From Thermothielavioides terrestris NRRL 8126 (taxonomy: Eukaryota; Ascomycota; Sordariomycetes; Sordariales; Chaetomiaceae), in the NCBI RefSeq assembly GCF_000226115.1, contig NC_016457.1, positions 5,208,001-5,272,000 on the forward strand: a stretch of 64,000 nt of DNA, read 5' to 3'. Below, piece after piece: positions 47,282-58,893 of this stretch; position 1 is the first letter of the stretch, and the number at the start of each line of letters is the position of its first letter. The position numbers were made by a program, and so were the translations under genes. Below the pieces are notes generated by a model. It had not been told where the DNA came from and made no database searches. It was given only the letters and a program-made list of their open reading frames with translations.

Positions 47282-48385
47282 AAGAGGGCATCAAAGGATG
47301 CTGCTAGGGGTTGAGAAGCCCTGTGTGGAATACCCCTGCAATGAAGACGGGAGCCGTACTCCAGAAGGCTGGGCTGTCGAGGGGAGAGAACGATGATCCA
47401 GGAGGGCGAGCAGCAGGCCGTGGGCGTGATATAGGCGTCGTCTCACCGGTCCTTTCCCTAAGAACAGAAAGAACGAAAGCATGATGCCATTGTGTTGCAA
47501 GGGCCCCGCCCTGATCTTGTGCCTTCCCAACGGACCCTCGTTTGAGGTTGGCCACGCAAGACCTCCATGGATTGCAGTGACTCCGGCCACGGGTGTGACT
47601 GTCCACGGAAGACTGGCAGATTGGGAAAGGGTAACTGAGCAACGAGTCATATCACGGCACATGTTGCTCAAACAGGCAATTACGCCCCTGGCTCAGCCAA
47701 CCAGCTCAATGCATTCCATAAAAAGCAACCCGCGGAAGGGGGGAAGCATGAAACTGTGCCCTGTTTACCAGACGGCGCCGCATCTTTGCCCGATAGGCCG
47801 GCTACTCGAAAGGCGAGAGCCACGTACATGCGCCGTCGGGTTTGCAACGGAGGTAACCGGCGTCAAGCCTGATAGCAACCTGGAATCAGGCCAGGTTAGG
47901 TTCATATCAGGGCAGGGGGATTGGCTTCAGTTTGGAACCAATCCCCAAACAGATCGCTGCGGCCCCGGATTTCGAGGGGTGATGTCACGCACCCCTACCT
48001 ATGGAAAAGGCTGTGTTTGCCACGAATTCTTTTCTCTTAGACCTCTGGCTGCTGCACCGCCGTCGTTGACGCCAAACTCGGTCTCCGTTGCGTTGCGAAA
48101 TCCAATCTGGCGCCGGCACGAGCATCCTCTGACAGGCGAGGGCCCGAACGTCAAGTTCTAACGTTTACGTTACGCGGGCCGCCATCGGGTGTTCAGCTTG
48201 CTAGCTGACTGAGACCTGTTTGTACCTGGACAGCTAGGATGCAGTGTGTACGACCATCCGGGGTCGTCAATGCCCTGCTTGGCGGGATGGGTGTGATGGA
48301 CGCTTCAGGGCGTCCTTGTTCTCGCATGTTCGTGATCTTGCCTCGGCACTTGCACACACCGAGTTTCACCGAGCCGACGAGGATC
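47282..48385. other. Intergenic region
   Basis: Probably holds the missing first exon and promoter of the protease, plus the 3' side of the lyase gene. No other gene is supported. Confidence 0.45.
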
Positions 48386-49283
48386 TCATTTCAACTTAAC
48401 TCTGCCGAAGAAGAACCCCCGCACGCCGTTACTCAGCCAGCACTCTTCATCATGCACCAGCGAGCTAGCCAAGATGGTCCCTTCGACCGCGAGTCCCCTG
48501 CGTTTTGTCAGCGAGGAGCTCCAGACGTGGACGCGGAGTGGTGTTGACATACTTCTCGAGTGCCCATCTCCTCGACGTGCCGTTCTGACCGCCGGCCCCC
48601 TTCTCTGACTTGTCCTCCATGTTCACAGCCGGCGTGACCCATCGCCCTTCCCGCCAAAAGTAAGGCGTGGTGGTGGAACCTTCCATGACAGTGCCGTCCG
48701 CCTCGTTGACAATGAGCACTTCCTTCTTGTCGGCAAGGCTGATCTGCGCCCGCTGTCTGGCCCCGTCATACACGGCACGCTTCGTGGTCTTGAAATGGCT
48801 GTGAGCTGTCCAGGTTGCGCCCAGGCTGTCCACCAAAATTTCGTATTCTGGCGTTTTGGACGGTTGCCCGTCACTCCGTCCATTGCTGTGGGCTTCTTCC
48901 GGGTCTTCTCCTGGAGCGGGTAGCCGGGTTGGAAACAGGTTTGCAAGGGGCATCTCTGGCACAGGACCAGAGATGACACTCATTTCGCCCTTTTTCGAAA
49001 TGGATACCCTCACCCTCAGGGGAGACGGCTGGTTTCCCCCGATGCTGTCCATGACGAACCCAGCTAGTCTCTTGAGACCAGCATCGCCATCGAGAACCTC
49101 GACAGCGGCCTGCCAGCCCCAATGAGCGGCTGCCTGGAGCATGCGGTCGCGGTGGTAGTCAAGCATGTAGAGGGGCGACGAGGTGACCCAATTCCAGCCT
49201 GCATGGGTGAGGTTGCTGGCGGGGACTTGAAGCAGTACAGGGTCATAACGGAGGGACGAGAAGAGCTGGAAGTCGGCCTCCAT
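48386..49283 (-). CDS. Aminodeoxychorismate lyase (class IV PLP enzyme, ABZ2-like)
   Basis: Two exons, complement(48386..48497, 48553..49283), give 280 residues; the 55-nt intron has GTATGT. The start MEADFQLFSSLRYDPVLL is typical of fungal members. The PLP lysine lies in FKTTKRAVYDGARQ, and the cofactor-binding E-G-S in NEADGTVMEGSTTTPYF. The second exon supplies the closing GLAVEGTILASS, then HDEECWLSNGVRGFFFGRV. The enzyme converts 4-amino-4-deoxychorismate to p-aminobenzoate and pyruvate for folate synthesis. A D-amino-acid or branched-chain aminotransferase role cannot be excluded, but the length and flanks fit the lyase. It is divergent from TOM70. Confidence 0.8.
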
Positions 49284-49791
49284 GGCTGACTCGGAACCTT
49301 GTGGTTTGGTTTGGAAGGGAGTAACGAGCAGCCCGTTCTAATAGAGCAATCTACTTGACAATGGATCCAACCACACAAACTCCCCCTTTCGCTGCTGACT
49401 CGGTGTGCACTCTGAAATGCGAAACTATCAGGAAGGTACTCCGTGCGAACAAGATGCCTCATCCCAAACAACTCAGAAGCTTGGGCCTGCAACCGACCAG
49501 GGTCGCGTGCCCTCCAATGACGCCAAGGCCCGGCCCAGGACCCAGTACCCGGAAAGCCGGTGCTGCAATTGGGCGCGTCATGGGCGCCGATTTTTTTTGT
49601 TCCATGCGGTCCAAAGCTTCGGCCAAGCAACCGCTCGTCGGGCTCTGAGACGACCCGTATCATCAATCAACGACACCGCATCGGCTCATACCATCTCGCC
49701 GTTCCTTAATTACTGACGGAACGGTGATTTCTCTAGCCGATTTCACAAGGTCTTTGACTCTCCGTTCAACGTTGCCAGCATCTATCGCAGC
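49284..49791. promoter_or_regulatory. Divergent promoter region, lyase / TOM70
   Basis: 508 bp that must carry both promoters and leaders. It contains a GTACTCCGTGC motif at 49437-49447. No TATA element is assigned. Confidence 0.5.
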
Positions 49792-51922
49792 ATGGCTCCC
49801 ACCATTCCTACTGCTCCCGTCGTCGGGACGCCGGCCGCGCCCTTACCGGCCGACCCGTCGCTGTGGGATCGCATCTCGACCTGGGTCTCCGAGCACAAGG
49901 CGGTTGTCTACACTATCGCCGGCGTCGCAGTTGTAGTCACGACCGCGGGTGCCGTGTACTACATCCGCAACAGTCCCACCGTAGGTCCCTGTTCCACGCG
50001 CCATTGCTTCGCTCCAGCCCGAACTTCCGAGACTCGTACTGACGCGCCTGCGCCCGCGCTCCCTGCAGCAGCCCAATGATACAACACCCAGACTCAGCAA
50101 GAAGGAAAGGCGAAAACGGAAGCAAGCCGAGCGGGAAGCCGAGGCCGAGAAGGCGTCCGCGACCGCATCCGCATCCGCCTCTGCATCTGCAAAGCAGGCG
50201 GAGCCTTCCGCTCCCGCAGCCAAGGCGGCCACGGTCGAGGCCGTCGACGAACTGCCCGAGGTTGACGAGTCTACAGTCCAACAGCTCTCCCCAGAGCAGC
50301 GCAAGGAATACGCCCAGAAGCTGAAGGAGGCCGGCAACAAGGCATATGGCGCTAAGGACTTCGTGAAGGCTATCGAGCTGTACTCCAAGGCGATCCTCTG
50401 CAAGCCAGACCCCATTTACTACTCCAACCGCGCGGCCTGCTACAATGCCCTTAGCCAATGGGACAATGTCATCGATGACACCACTGCGGCCCTCAACCTC
50501 AACCCCGAATACGTCAAGGCGCTTAACCGCCGCGCCAATGCCTACGACCACCAGGGCAAGTACAGCGAGGCGCTTCTCGACTTCACTGCGAGCTGCATCA
50601 TCGACCAGTTCACCAACGAGCAGAGCGCTCAGGCCGTCGAGCGTCTGCTCAAGAAGTTCGCCGAGACGAAAGCGAAGGAGATCCTGCGGACCAAGCCCCC
50701 CAAGCTTCCGAGCTCGACCTTCGTCGGAAACTACCTTCAGAGCTTCAGAGCCAAGCCGCGGCCTGCCGGGCTGGAGGATTCAGTGGAGCTGCCAGAAGAG
50801 TCAGGGAAGGGCCAGCTCCAGAAGGGCTTGAAGGCGCTGGAGAGCAAGACTGGGCCGGGATACGAGGAAGCCTCTGAGGCCTTCGACAAGGCCCTGGAGC
50901 TGGGTGACCTTGGTGAATATGAAGCGTACGCATTGAACCTCCGCGGGACGTTCCGCTGCCTCAAGGGCCAGCATGAGCTGGCTCTGGCCGATCTCACCAA
51001 GAGCATCGAGCTGGACCCCGAGATGACCCAGAGCTACATCAAGCGCGCGAGTATGAATCTGGAGCTTGGTATGCCCGACCCACTTGTGTGTTGCGGTCTC
51101 CATGCGATTGACTGACGCTGTGTGTTAGGTGCCCCCGAGAAGGCCGAGGAAGATTTCGCGGCCGCCTTGGCCAAGAACGCTGAGGATCCTGATATCTACT
51201 ACCACCGCGCGCAACTACACTTCATCAAGGGAGAGTTCGCCGATGCGCAAAAGGACTATCAGAAGTCGATCGACTTGGACCGCGATTTCATCTTCTCCCA
51301 CATCCAGCTCGGCGTCACCCAGTACAAGATGGGCTCCATCGCCTCGTCCATGGCCACCTTCCGGCGGTGCATCAAGAACTTTGACAAGACCCCGGATGTC
51401 TACAACTACTACGGCGAGCTGCTCCTGGACCAATCCAAGTTTGCGGAAGCCATTGAGAAGTTCGACACAGCCATCGAGCTCGAGAAGGAGACCAAGCCGA
51501 CGTGCATGAACGTGCTGCCGCTCATCAACAAGTCTCTTGCCCTGTTCCAGTGGAAGAACGACTTTGCCGAGGCCGAGAAGCTGTGCGAGAAGGCTCTTAT
51601 AAGTAAGTCAACCACGGAAACCCTTCCTACCCAACCACCTTGTCCCTGTAACCCTCTACTCACAACTGCATTTTCTTCTCTCCCAGTTGACCCCGAGTGC
51701 GACATCGCCGTCGCCACCATGGCCCAGCTCCTGCTGCAGCAGGGCAAGGTCACCGAGGCGCTCAAGTACTTTGAGCGCGCCGCCGAGCTCGCCCGCACCG
51801 AGGGCGAGCTGGTCAACGCGCTCTCGTACGCCGAGGCCACCCGGACCCAGATCCAGGTCCAGGAGAAGTACCCCAAGCTGGCCAGCAAGCTGCAGGGCAT
51901 GGGCCAGGGCATGATGCACTAA
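49792..51922 (+). CDS. TOM70: Mitochondrial import receptor TOM70
   Basis: Four exons, 49792..49980, 50069..51068, 51129..51602, 51687..51922, give 632 residues. Residues about 38-58 ([21 protein letters not shown] region) form the single N-terminal membrane anchor of the outer membrane. A basic, then Ala/Ser-rich linker leads to the TPR clamp ([51 protein letters not shown]), which binds Hsp70/Hsp90. The C-terminal TPR array receives preproteins ([40 protein letters not shown]). TOM70 hands carrier-type precursors to the TOM pore. Exon 2 has a CAGCAG tandem acceptor, so a one-residue variation next to the anchor is possible. Confidence 0.95.
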
Positions 51923-53304
51923 ACCGCGTCGCGTTTCTCTTTCCATCACGCATAGGGCACATACGACGATTGCGCCCGTTGGGGCGGTTGGAAAGGAGCG
52001 CTCGAGTGAGCGGGTTTCAACTGGGTTGGTTTGTGGCTCTCTGCCCCGTCGAGTCTGATGGCGCGACCGGGGTTGGGTCGATGTGTAAAAAGATGAATGG
52101 GAATTGGTCGACGCCGCCGCGATGGCTTGTCGGCCCGGAAAGACGCTTGGGGACTGCGACCCTTCTCATTTATAGGTACGACCTGTGTGGGCATTATCGA
52201 GGCACCGTTTTTTCCTTGTTCTTCTGTACGATTGGGAAGGAAAGAAGTCGGTGATTGATGGTCTCGCTTGTACGGCCGAAATGAGTGAGGCACTCTCACC
52301 AAAAGGGGAGGAGAGCGGGCCGGTATATAAGTGGTACATACCCGCACTCGGGCATGGGGTTCTTCATGGGAAGAGAGGTTTCCTCCTCCTCACATCAATC
52401 ATGGTTTGCGCAGGGTGCCTGAGATTGAGGCGCGGGGCGCCGAGCGCTGTATTGTAAATGCGTACCGCTAGGCAATAATACTTCCCTCAAAGTACTCATC
52501 ATCAGCTTGGAAGGACGCCTTCATCTCGTCCCAGACTTGACCGGGAGGCGTAGTTCCGGCCGAGTACCTAAGTAATGCCATGATTGGGAAGTCGAGAAGT
52601 GGCCAGCGTAAGCAGAGGAGTTTGTGACGCCTCCTGTTTGGCAACAGGCGCTCATCGAGTGCAAGGGTACGACCAGTCAATGCCCCTTTCCATTGACCCT
52701 CTCACTCTCTCCTCCCCCCGCCACATGGTCTCCCCATCGGATTCGAAAAGGATGAAAGAAGGATCTATAAAACCCGGATCGACCAACGAAGAGGGAATCA
52801 TTAACTACTGGATGTCGAGTAACGTATGTGCGCTAGCCGTCATACACAACCACTGTCGGCCGTTCAAAGACTGGCAGGACCGCAAGGGGCCCCTTCTGCC
52901 TTGCTCTGCCGCTTCAAACCAACCTCAAGGCAAATCTGAACCAAGCCCCAACAGCCAAAAGCCAATCCCCACCCCCTATACCTAGGTCCCCAAAGAAGTA
53001 TAACACCAGCTAGTGTAGGTGGGCCGACTTACTCACACCAGCCACTCCCGTGCAGCTGGCCAAGCATCAAAGAAGGTAACTAAGACACAAAGGAAAGGAA
53101 CCGTTGGACGTAGGGGCGGGCTCGTTGCCCTCTTTCCCTTCTCCGAAGCATCCGCGATTTGAGACTGCAAAGATGGTGGTAGACCCTCGGTATGTCTGCT
53201 CAGCTCAAACCAACCAACCAACTTGGGCCCCACAACCACCACCAAACACCCCCAATGTACAAACAGCACCCATGCAGAAATGTCGTCTCAACGCACAGCC
53301 TTCA
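51923..53304. other. Intergenic region between convergent TOM70 and SSO1
   Basis: Contains one small frame listed separately (52468-52581). Otherwise only 3' untranslated-type sequence. Confidence 0.5.
52468..52581 (-). CDS. Possible small protein or terminal exon, 37 residues
   Basis: Reads MALLRYSAGTTPPGQVWDE with an acidic end and a TAG stop. The composition is more protein-like than neighbouring frames, and a TTACTTAG/GTACTC junction at its start could be a 3' splice site, making this the last exon of a gene or of a relic. No family recognised. Confidence 0.25.
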   Translation of the reverse strand: MALLRYSAGTTPPGQVWDEMKASFQADDEYFEGSIIA

Positions 53305-54559
53305 TTAAGAAGAAGAAGCCTTCTGCGAGGCCTTGTTCAGGCCGACGTACAAGCCGACGATGAGGGCGACGATGATGATGATGGCGACACAGATGCCGAA
53401 GCACCACCACTTGAGCTTGCGGGCGCGGCGGGCGTGCTCGACGCCCTTGTTGAGCTGGATGGTGGCGTCGTTGAGGTGCGTGTTGGTGTCCTGCGCCTTG
53501 TCGTCGATGTTCTGGATCACCTGCCCCTGCTGGACCACCTGCTGGTTGAGGATCTCGAGCAGCTCCAGCAGCTCCATGATGGACTTTTCGATCTTGAGCA
53601 TGTCGTTGTGGCGCGCGCGCACGTTGCCCAGCACGGCCGACGCGTGGCCCGAGCGGTTGGTGCGCAGCTTTTTTTTGTGGAAGTAAAATGTTAGTAAATC
53701 GGGTGATGTTGGAAGAGCAAAGATAGCGGACAGAGAGGTGGAGGAATGGAAAAGAAAAACGTACTGCGGCCTGGAAGATGCCCTCATCGCGCCAGTCCGC
53801 GTCCATCGCCTGCTGCACCTGCTCCTCGGTAGCATCGGGGTTGACGATACGGTACTGGCGGGCGATCTGCTGGCGGTAGCGCTCCTTGTACTGGCTCTCC
53901 TCTTCCAGGAACTGTTGGATCGTGTCCTTGAAAAAGTTGTTGAGGCTCTCGAACTGCGACTTCTTGACCGAAAAGGAGCCGTCGGTTGTACGCTCCGTGT
54001 CGGCCTTGAGCTCCTGGATCTGGCTGCGGATGCTCGTGTTCTTCAGCTGCGTCGCCGCCACCAGGTCGTCGAGCTGCTGCCGCGCCGCGTTGTCGGTGCT
54101 GGCAAGTGTTTGCCCGTGCAACGTCGCGACATTCTGGATGTTGACCTTCAGGCTCTGGATCTCCTGGCGGATGGCCGACACGCGCTTCAGGAAGTCACTC
54201 TGCGACAGCACGTTCGCGCCCCCCCGCTGTGGTCCCAGCGACCCGTACTGTTGTTCTTGTTGAGGCTGCGCTGATCCGTAGGGCTGCTCCTGGCCGTATT
54301 GCTGGCCATATTGATGCTGAGGCGACCCGTATGACTGCTGCCCGTATGACTGCCCGTAGGGCTGCATCTCATGCTGATCCTGCCGCGTCGCCCGCGTCAG
54401 CCCTCTGTCAAGACCGAATTGAAACACATAGCCGTCATGCCTGCGCTCGGCGGAGAGAACCCTGAGTTACCGGCGCGACCCGGGGGAAAAACTCACCGTC
54501 TGGCCGTAGCCATAGCCGGACTCGGCGGTCGGCCCCTGATTGTAGGGGTTGTAGGACAT
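53305..54559 (-). CDS. Plasma-membrane t-SNARE syntaxin SSO1/2-like
   Basis: Three exons, complement(53305..53667, 53765..54379, 54497..54559), give 346 residues. The N-terminus is Tyr/Gly/Gln-rich (MSYNPYNQGPTAESGYGYG). The Habc region spans about 80-210 (FLKRVSAIRQEIQSLKVNI, SQYKERYRQQIARQYRIV). The SNARE helix at about 250-315 includes LLEILNQQVVQQGQVIQNID with the zero-layer glutamine. A C-terminal membrane anchor follows (WWCFGICVAIIIIVALIVG). It is a Qa-SNARE for exocytic vesicle fusion at the plasma membrane. The exon-2 start allows a six-base shift (CAG/GATCAG). Confidence 0.92.
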
Positions 54560-55897
54560 GACAGCTGAGTTCGACGGCCCTGGCTCGTTTCCTTTGGTTT
54601 TGTCGACCCAATTTCCGCGCTCTCAATCGACAATCGATTTTCACGAATTGTCTGATGATAGCGACGCGCGCAGTTGTTGTTAATTGCAAGACTGGAAAAA
54701 GAAGGAGACCAATGCCTCAGGTAGTGTAGGCAGCGGATTTTGGCGAAATTACCCTTTCCAGGTTGCTGGGCGAGATGCTCCGCCTCGCCGAAGGGCCGGG
54801 CTGACGTTCGTTCGCTGTGGCTGCGCAGTTGCAGAAACATTTAGTGGGTCCGCCAAGCAGCGATCCACCCCGGCATCCGTCCGCTCTTTTCCAGGTTGTG
54901 CTGCTATTTAAGCAGCGTGGGGGCGGGAGGCTTGGCCACTAGTGCGGATTTGACAGTTTCCATGGCCTCTCTCAAGAATGGAGCGTCCAGATCCGTATCC
55001 GTATTCCCTACCTTGAGCTACCTAGGTAGTGTACGAAGAGAGCTATTATCCATGCGACGTCTTACGCACAACGCACAACATCGACGGCTCGCTCCAGAAG
55101 AAATGCTCGCAAGGGCACGACATCTCGAGACGATTTGTCCAGGTATCAACGTCACTCTCATCCACCAGCGGTGTCAGGCGCTGTCAGGAGCATCGGATGG
55201 CAGGTACTCCGTACCTTCTCTCCATCCTCTGGGCGAGAGATTTGACCTGGGAGCAATTAGGCCATCGTTTATTGGCAGTAGTAGTTGATCGACTAATACC
55301 AGCACAGCGCGCCTCGATGCCCCTGGCCCAGCTGTCCTAGACTCCCTAAACAGACAGATTGCCTCCCCCACCCTCGGTACAGAGGATGGGTCCTGCACCT
55401 CCCGGCGGCGGGAACCATCTCTGTTCGCGTCGCGTGTCCCGCCCCTGAATGGTCGCCCATAGGAATAGGCAGAAGTAAGCCTAGCATGTAATATGCCAGC
55501 AGCCTGCTTCACCACCCGAACATCCTCTCCTGCCAATACTAGCGCCACAGGACGCTGCACTTGCTTGCTCCCTTGCTGCTCACCCAACCGCGCTTTAAGC
55601 TCGTCCGGTCGACATCATCACCAAGCTGAACCGAAGCGGGCTTGAGCTTTGCCGTCATCGACAGCCCTCCCATTGCCGTCGCATCGCCGTTGTCTCTGAG
55701 ACGCAATCTACGGCAGCCCGTTCAGCATGACGGAGCTGGCGTGTCTGGTCACGCATCCTGCGTCATAGCGGATCGCTCACGTCGACATGATGTGCTCCGA
55801 CTGCATGTGGCGGTCAACCAGTAGGTCAGACTGTGGCCGATTCCACAACAGCCCCGGAGAGCATATATTGGGATGAAATATCCTCTCCGACAGGGCC
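54560..55897. other. Intergenic region
   Basis: SSO1 promoter side and IMP4 3' side. Holds CTACCTAGGTAG at 55018-55029 and a GTACTCCGTAC palindrome at 55204-55214. No gene is supported. Confidence 0.5.
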
Positions 55898-56914
55898 TCA
55901 GAAGTAGTTCTTCTTCCTGCTAGTGCGTGTGTACTGGCTCAGATGCCATTCGACGTCCGCATCCTTGTTCTCCAGAGTGCCCATGGTGATAGAGAACGGG
56001 CGCATGGTGAACCGCGGGCCGACCTCGCTCAGCTCGACCGAGTTGTAGCTCGTCCTCACGTACACATGGTGGCGCACTTCGATACAGTCGTCCTGGTTCA
56101 CAAACGTGATGACCCGGTTGCCGGCCGTCTTGCTGGCGGTCGGATCCCGCGGGGGAAACAGGTGCTTCAGGATCTTGACTATCCGGAGGCCGAGCGGGGT
56201 CTTGAAGTTCTCAAAGATGAGATGCGGGTAGCTCTCGCTGACGGTCCCCTTTATCGACCGAGGGATGTCGGCTCGCAATACTACGTTGTGCAGCGAGGCC
56301 ATCAACGTAGGCCCGTGGGGGAAGTGGCTGATAGTAATCGCCGTGGGCGTTCCGCGGTGCTCGTGGAGGAGGACAACGTCGCTGAGGCGCTCGCTCTGAG
56401 CTGACCGGACGAGGTCTGGGAGAACGAGGTTTCCTCGGTTGAGCCGAATCGCGGTCGGGAACAGCAGGCGAACCTCTTTGGAGAACGACATCAACCGGGA
56501 GCTAGGGTCTCGAGATGTTGTCACCAGTACCCTCGGGTCTGTACCAATGTCAGAAAGTGGACGGCCGCATACATCCGCGTAGCAAACGTGCGACGGGGGC
56601 ACTCATACCAACGACGCCGGAGAGCTCCGAGTATTCATCGTCGATGTCGAGAGACTCGTCCTGGGCGATATCCCGGGACACGTCGTAGTCGTAGTCCTTG
56701 CGCAGCTGCTTGTCATTGGCGATCTGGGGATCGAGAGGCTTGCCAGAGGCCAGCGCTGCTCTCAGCTTCGCCCGCTTTTCCGCGACTTCGGCATCGCGCA
56801 GGAGAAGGGCTCGGCGATAGAGGTAATCCCGCCTTTGGCGAGCTGTTTTGCGCTATGAAGAACATCAGTGATATATCCTTCAACCTCGTTGAGCGAATCA
56901 ACACATACAATCAT
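55898..56914 (-). CDS. IMP4: U3 snoRNP protein IMP4 (Brix domain)
   Basis: Three exons, complement(55898..56538, 56609..56852, 56909..56914), give 296 residues, close to yeast IMP4 (290). The first coding exon is just ATG ATT, in context CCAAAAATGATT, followed by donor GTATGT. It joins [18 protein letters not shown], the usual IMP4 start. The Brix domain follows: [64 protein letters not shown], and [16 protein letters not shown]4 with IMP3 and MPP10 pairs U3 snoRNA with pre-rRNA for 18S processing in the nucleolus. Restoration of the family N-terminus supports the 6-nt exon. Confidence 0.93.
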
Positions 56915-57889
56915 TTTTGGAGAGGTCAACAAACCGGACGATGTTGTTCAGAGCAGAGTGACGGCGAATCGCACGTGCACAAAATTCTCTGGCGTTGCAG
57001 ACTGCTGTTCGGTTGCTGACTCAGCTGCGGCGGCGCGAGCTGTGTAAAGCTGACCCGATGTTTTGCCGTAACGTACATACAAGATCCAGCGCTCGTGTTG
57101 CCGAATCGGGGGGCCCTTCTCCGTAACGATCGCAAACGGCGCCCGCTACGGAGGCCAGAAGACGTCGCCCACTCTACATCGTTCACACGAATTATCCAGG
57201 CGCACCAAGATTATTCATTTATCCCCGGAAGCCTAAAGGTTCGGATTTGTAGCGGCGTAGCGCCTGGTCCGTTGGTAGGGAGTCAAATCGGAGATCTCCC
57301 TGGGCAGATGACAGCTCGATGTTGCCGCCGGAGCAGAACCAAAGCGACCCACTCGAGGTTGATCTGGAGAATGTCTTGGAGGAGATTCCACGGGCTTCAT
57401 CTTGGAAAGGTATGGCTCTAGCGGTGGAGTGTTCTGTTCCCAGGGTTTAACACCGCTGGCTGGCGTGTGGGTATATGAGAGCTGAGCGGCGTGGCGTGCC
57501 AGGCGAGTACTGTGTCTATCACGTTCTCCATGAACACTGTCCGCGGAGTTGGCTTTGGCGTGACGACTTCCAGGCCTGCCGCTGAGGTGAATGTAGGGGC
57601 ACTTCGCATGCTCCCGCGTCTAATCAGAAGGTGCCTGCTGGAGCCATTGATGAGCTGAGCTTGCATCCCTTCCCTTTTCTTTCTAGGTTGGAAGGTGTGC
57701 GGGGACATTGAGAAACTGTGGTAACGGTCAAAGACCTTGTTCGTTCCTATCCAACCGAGTAGATTTGGCTATCAACAAGCGACATACTAGTCCATATTCA
57801 CAGCTAGCTTCCTTGACAACCACTTCGAATACCTACGTGCGTCATCCTCTGCCGTTAAACCCTCCAGTCCCCTATACCCCTGTCCATCT
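56915..57889. other. Intergenic region
   Basis: IMP4 upstream region; no supported gene. Frames near 57095-57421 and 57418-57708 show no domain. Confidence 0.5.
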
Positions 57890-58893
57890 CTGTTATAGGG
57901 ATCTCAGATCCAACCACAGCCAGTGTCAGTTCCGTCGCCAAGCTACAGGAGTTCCTGACAGCGCTGAATGTGCCCTGTCCCTCGTTCGATGAGGGTGCTT
58001 CTGGCTCGCTTCCACTGAGGCTTCGGACGCTTGGGACGCCATCTTCCCCCTCTATGCCACGGCCGAGTTACAGATTTACTCATCAAGCCCGTGTTCTTGT
58101 TTCATTCTCTGGGCGGTGTAACTTGCGATTGGCTCCCTCTTCCTACCCGGCGCCGGAACCAACAAGACACGTTCATAGTCTTCGGAAACGGATCATCAGG
58201 CTATCAGCACATGGTCGCACAACGACTCGCTGTGTCAACAAGCCATCGCTCGCTGTAGTTTTGGTGCCCTGGTCCCGGCCGGCGTCAAAGTGTCCTTTGC
58301 GAACCTTGCCAAGCAGGCCCCGTTGAGTGAGCAGATGGGTAGCCGCCTTCCGCGCCACGCCATGACCTGGCGGATCTGCTACGAGCCCGATCTGGGCTAC
58401 GTTGTTCATACCCAGGCGTCCAGAATTCTCGTCAACTCCGTCGCGTGGGACTGACTGCGCGTCGGAACCGAGGAGATCTGGCCTGCTGACATCAAAAAAA
58501 GAGCAGCATTTGGTGCATATTTTTGGTTGGCGAACCTTTTGTTCCTCATGCAGGTGATAGACGCGCCGGAGAACTATCCGGGACTCCCAGGAGCCGAACA
58601 AAACGGTACTTCATCGCCCTGCTTCTAGAATTTCGATGCGGCTCTCGACGATCGTGCGCTTCAAATTAGCCCCCTCCTTGCCCTTCCGCATGGTGTCAAT
58701 TTGGTAAACAACTTTGGAGAGCACAGACTCCATCTACCCCGTGCCGTTCAGCTACCCCGAGCGTACCGGTCGGCTCGGACATGCTATGATGGCTTATAGC
58801 CTAAAGCCGGAGCACTCACCGGCCTTTATCGCCAACCATCTTAATTGGGCGGGTCGGAGCCAGGCCCAGGTCTTCGTCATAGATTCCCCGTAG
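57890..58893 (+). pseudogene. Relic of a fungal O-methyltransferase gene
   Basis: The plus-strand translation matches the N-terminal half of sterigmatocystin-type SAM O-methyltransferases in broken pieces. First VSSVAKLQEFLTALNVPCPS and FDEGASGSLP (about 57.93-58.02 kb), then in a shifted frame TEASDAWDAIFPLYATAELQ. Next, in one frame from about 58.19 kb, SLCQQAIARCSFGALVPAG, SFANLAKQAPLSEQM, LPRHAMTWRICYEPDLGYVV and HTQASRIL; a TGA at 58452-58454 stands where Trp is expected, followed by LRVGTEEIWPAD. Later pieces are ENYPGLPGAEQNG and YPERTGRLGHAMMAYSLKPE. It ends at TAG 58891-58893, about where SAM motif I should start. The catalytic half is missing. Parent family and decay are inferred from pattern recognition. 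Confidence 0.75.
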
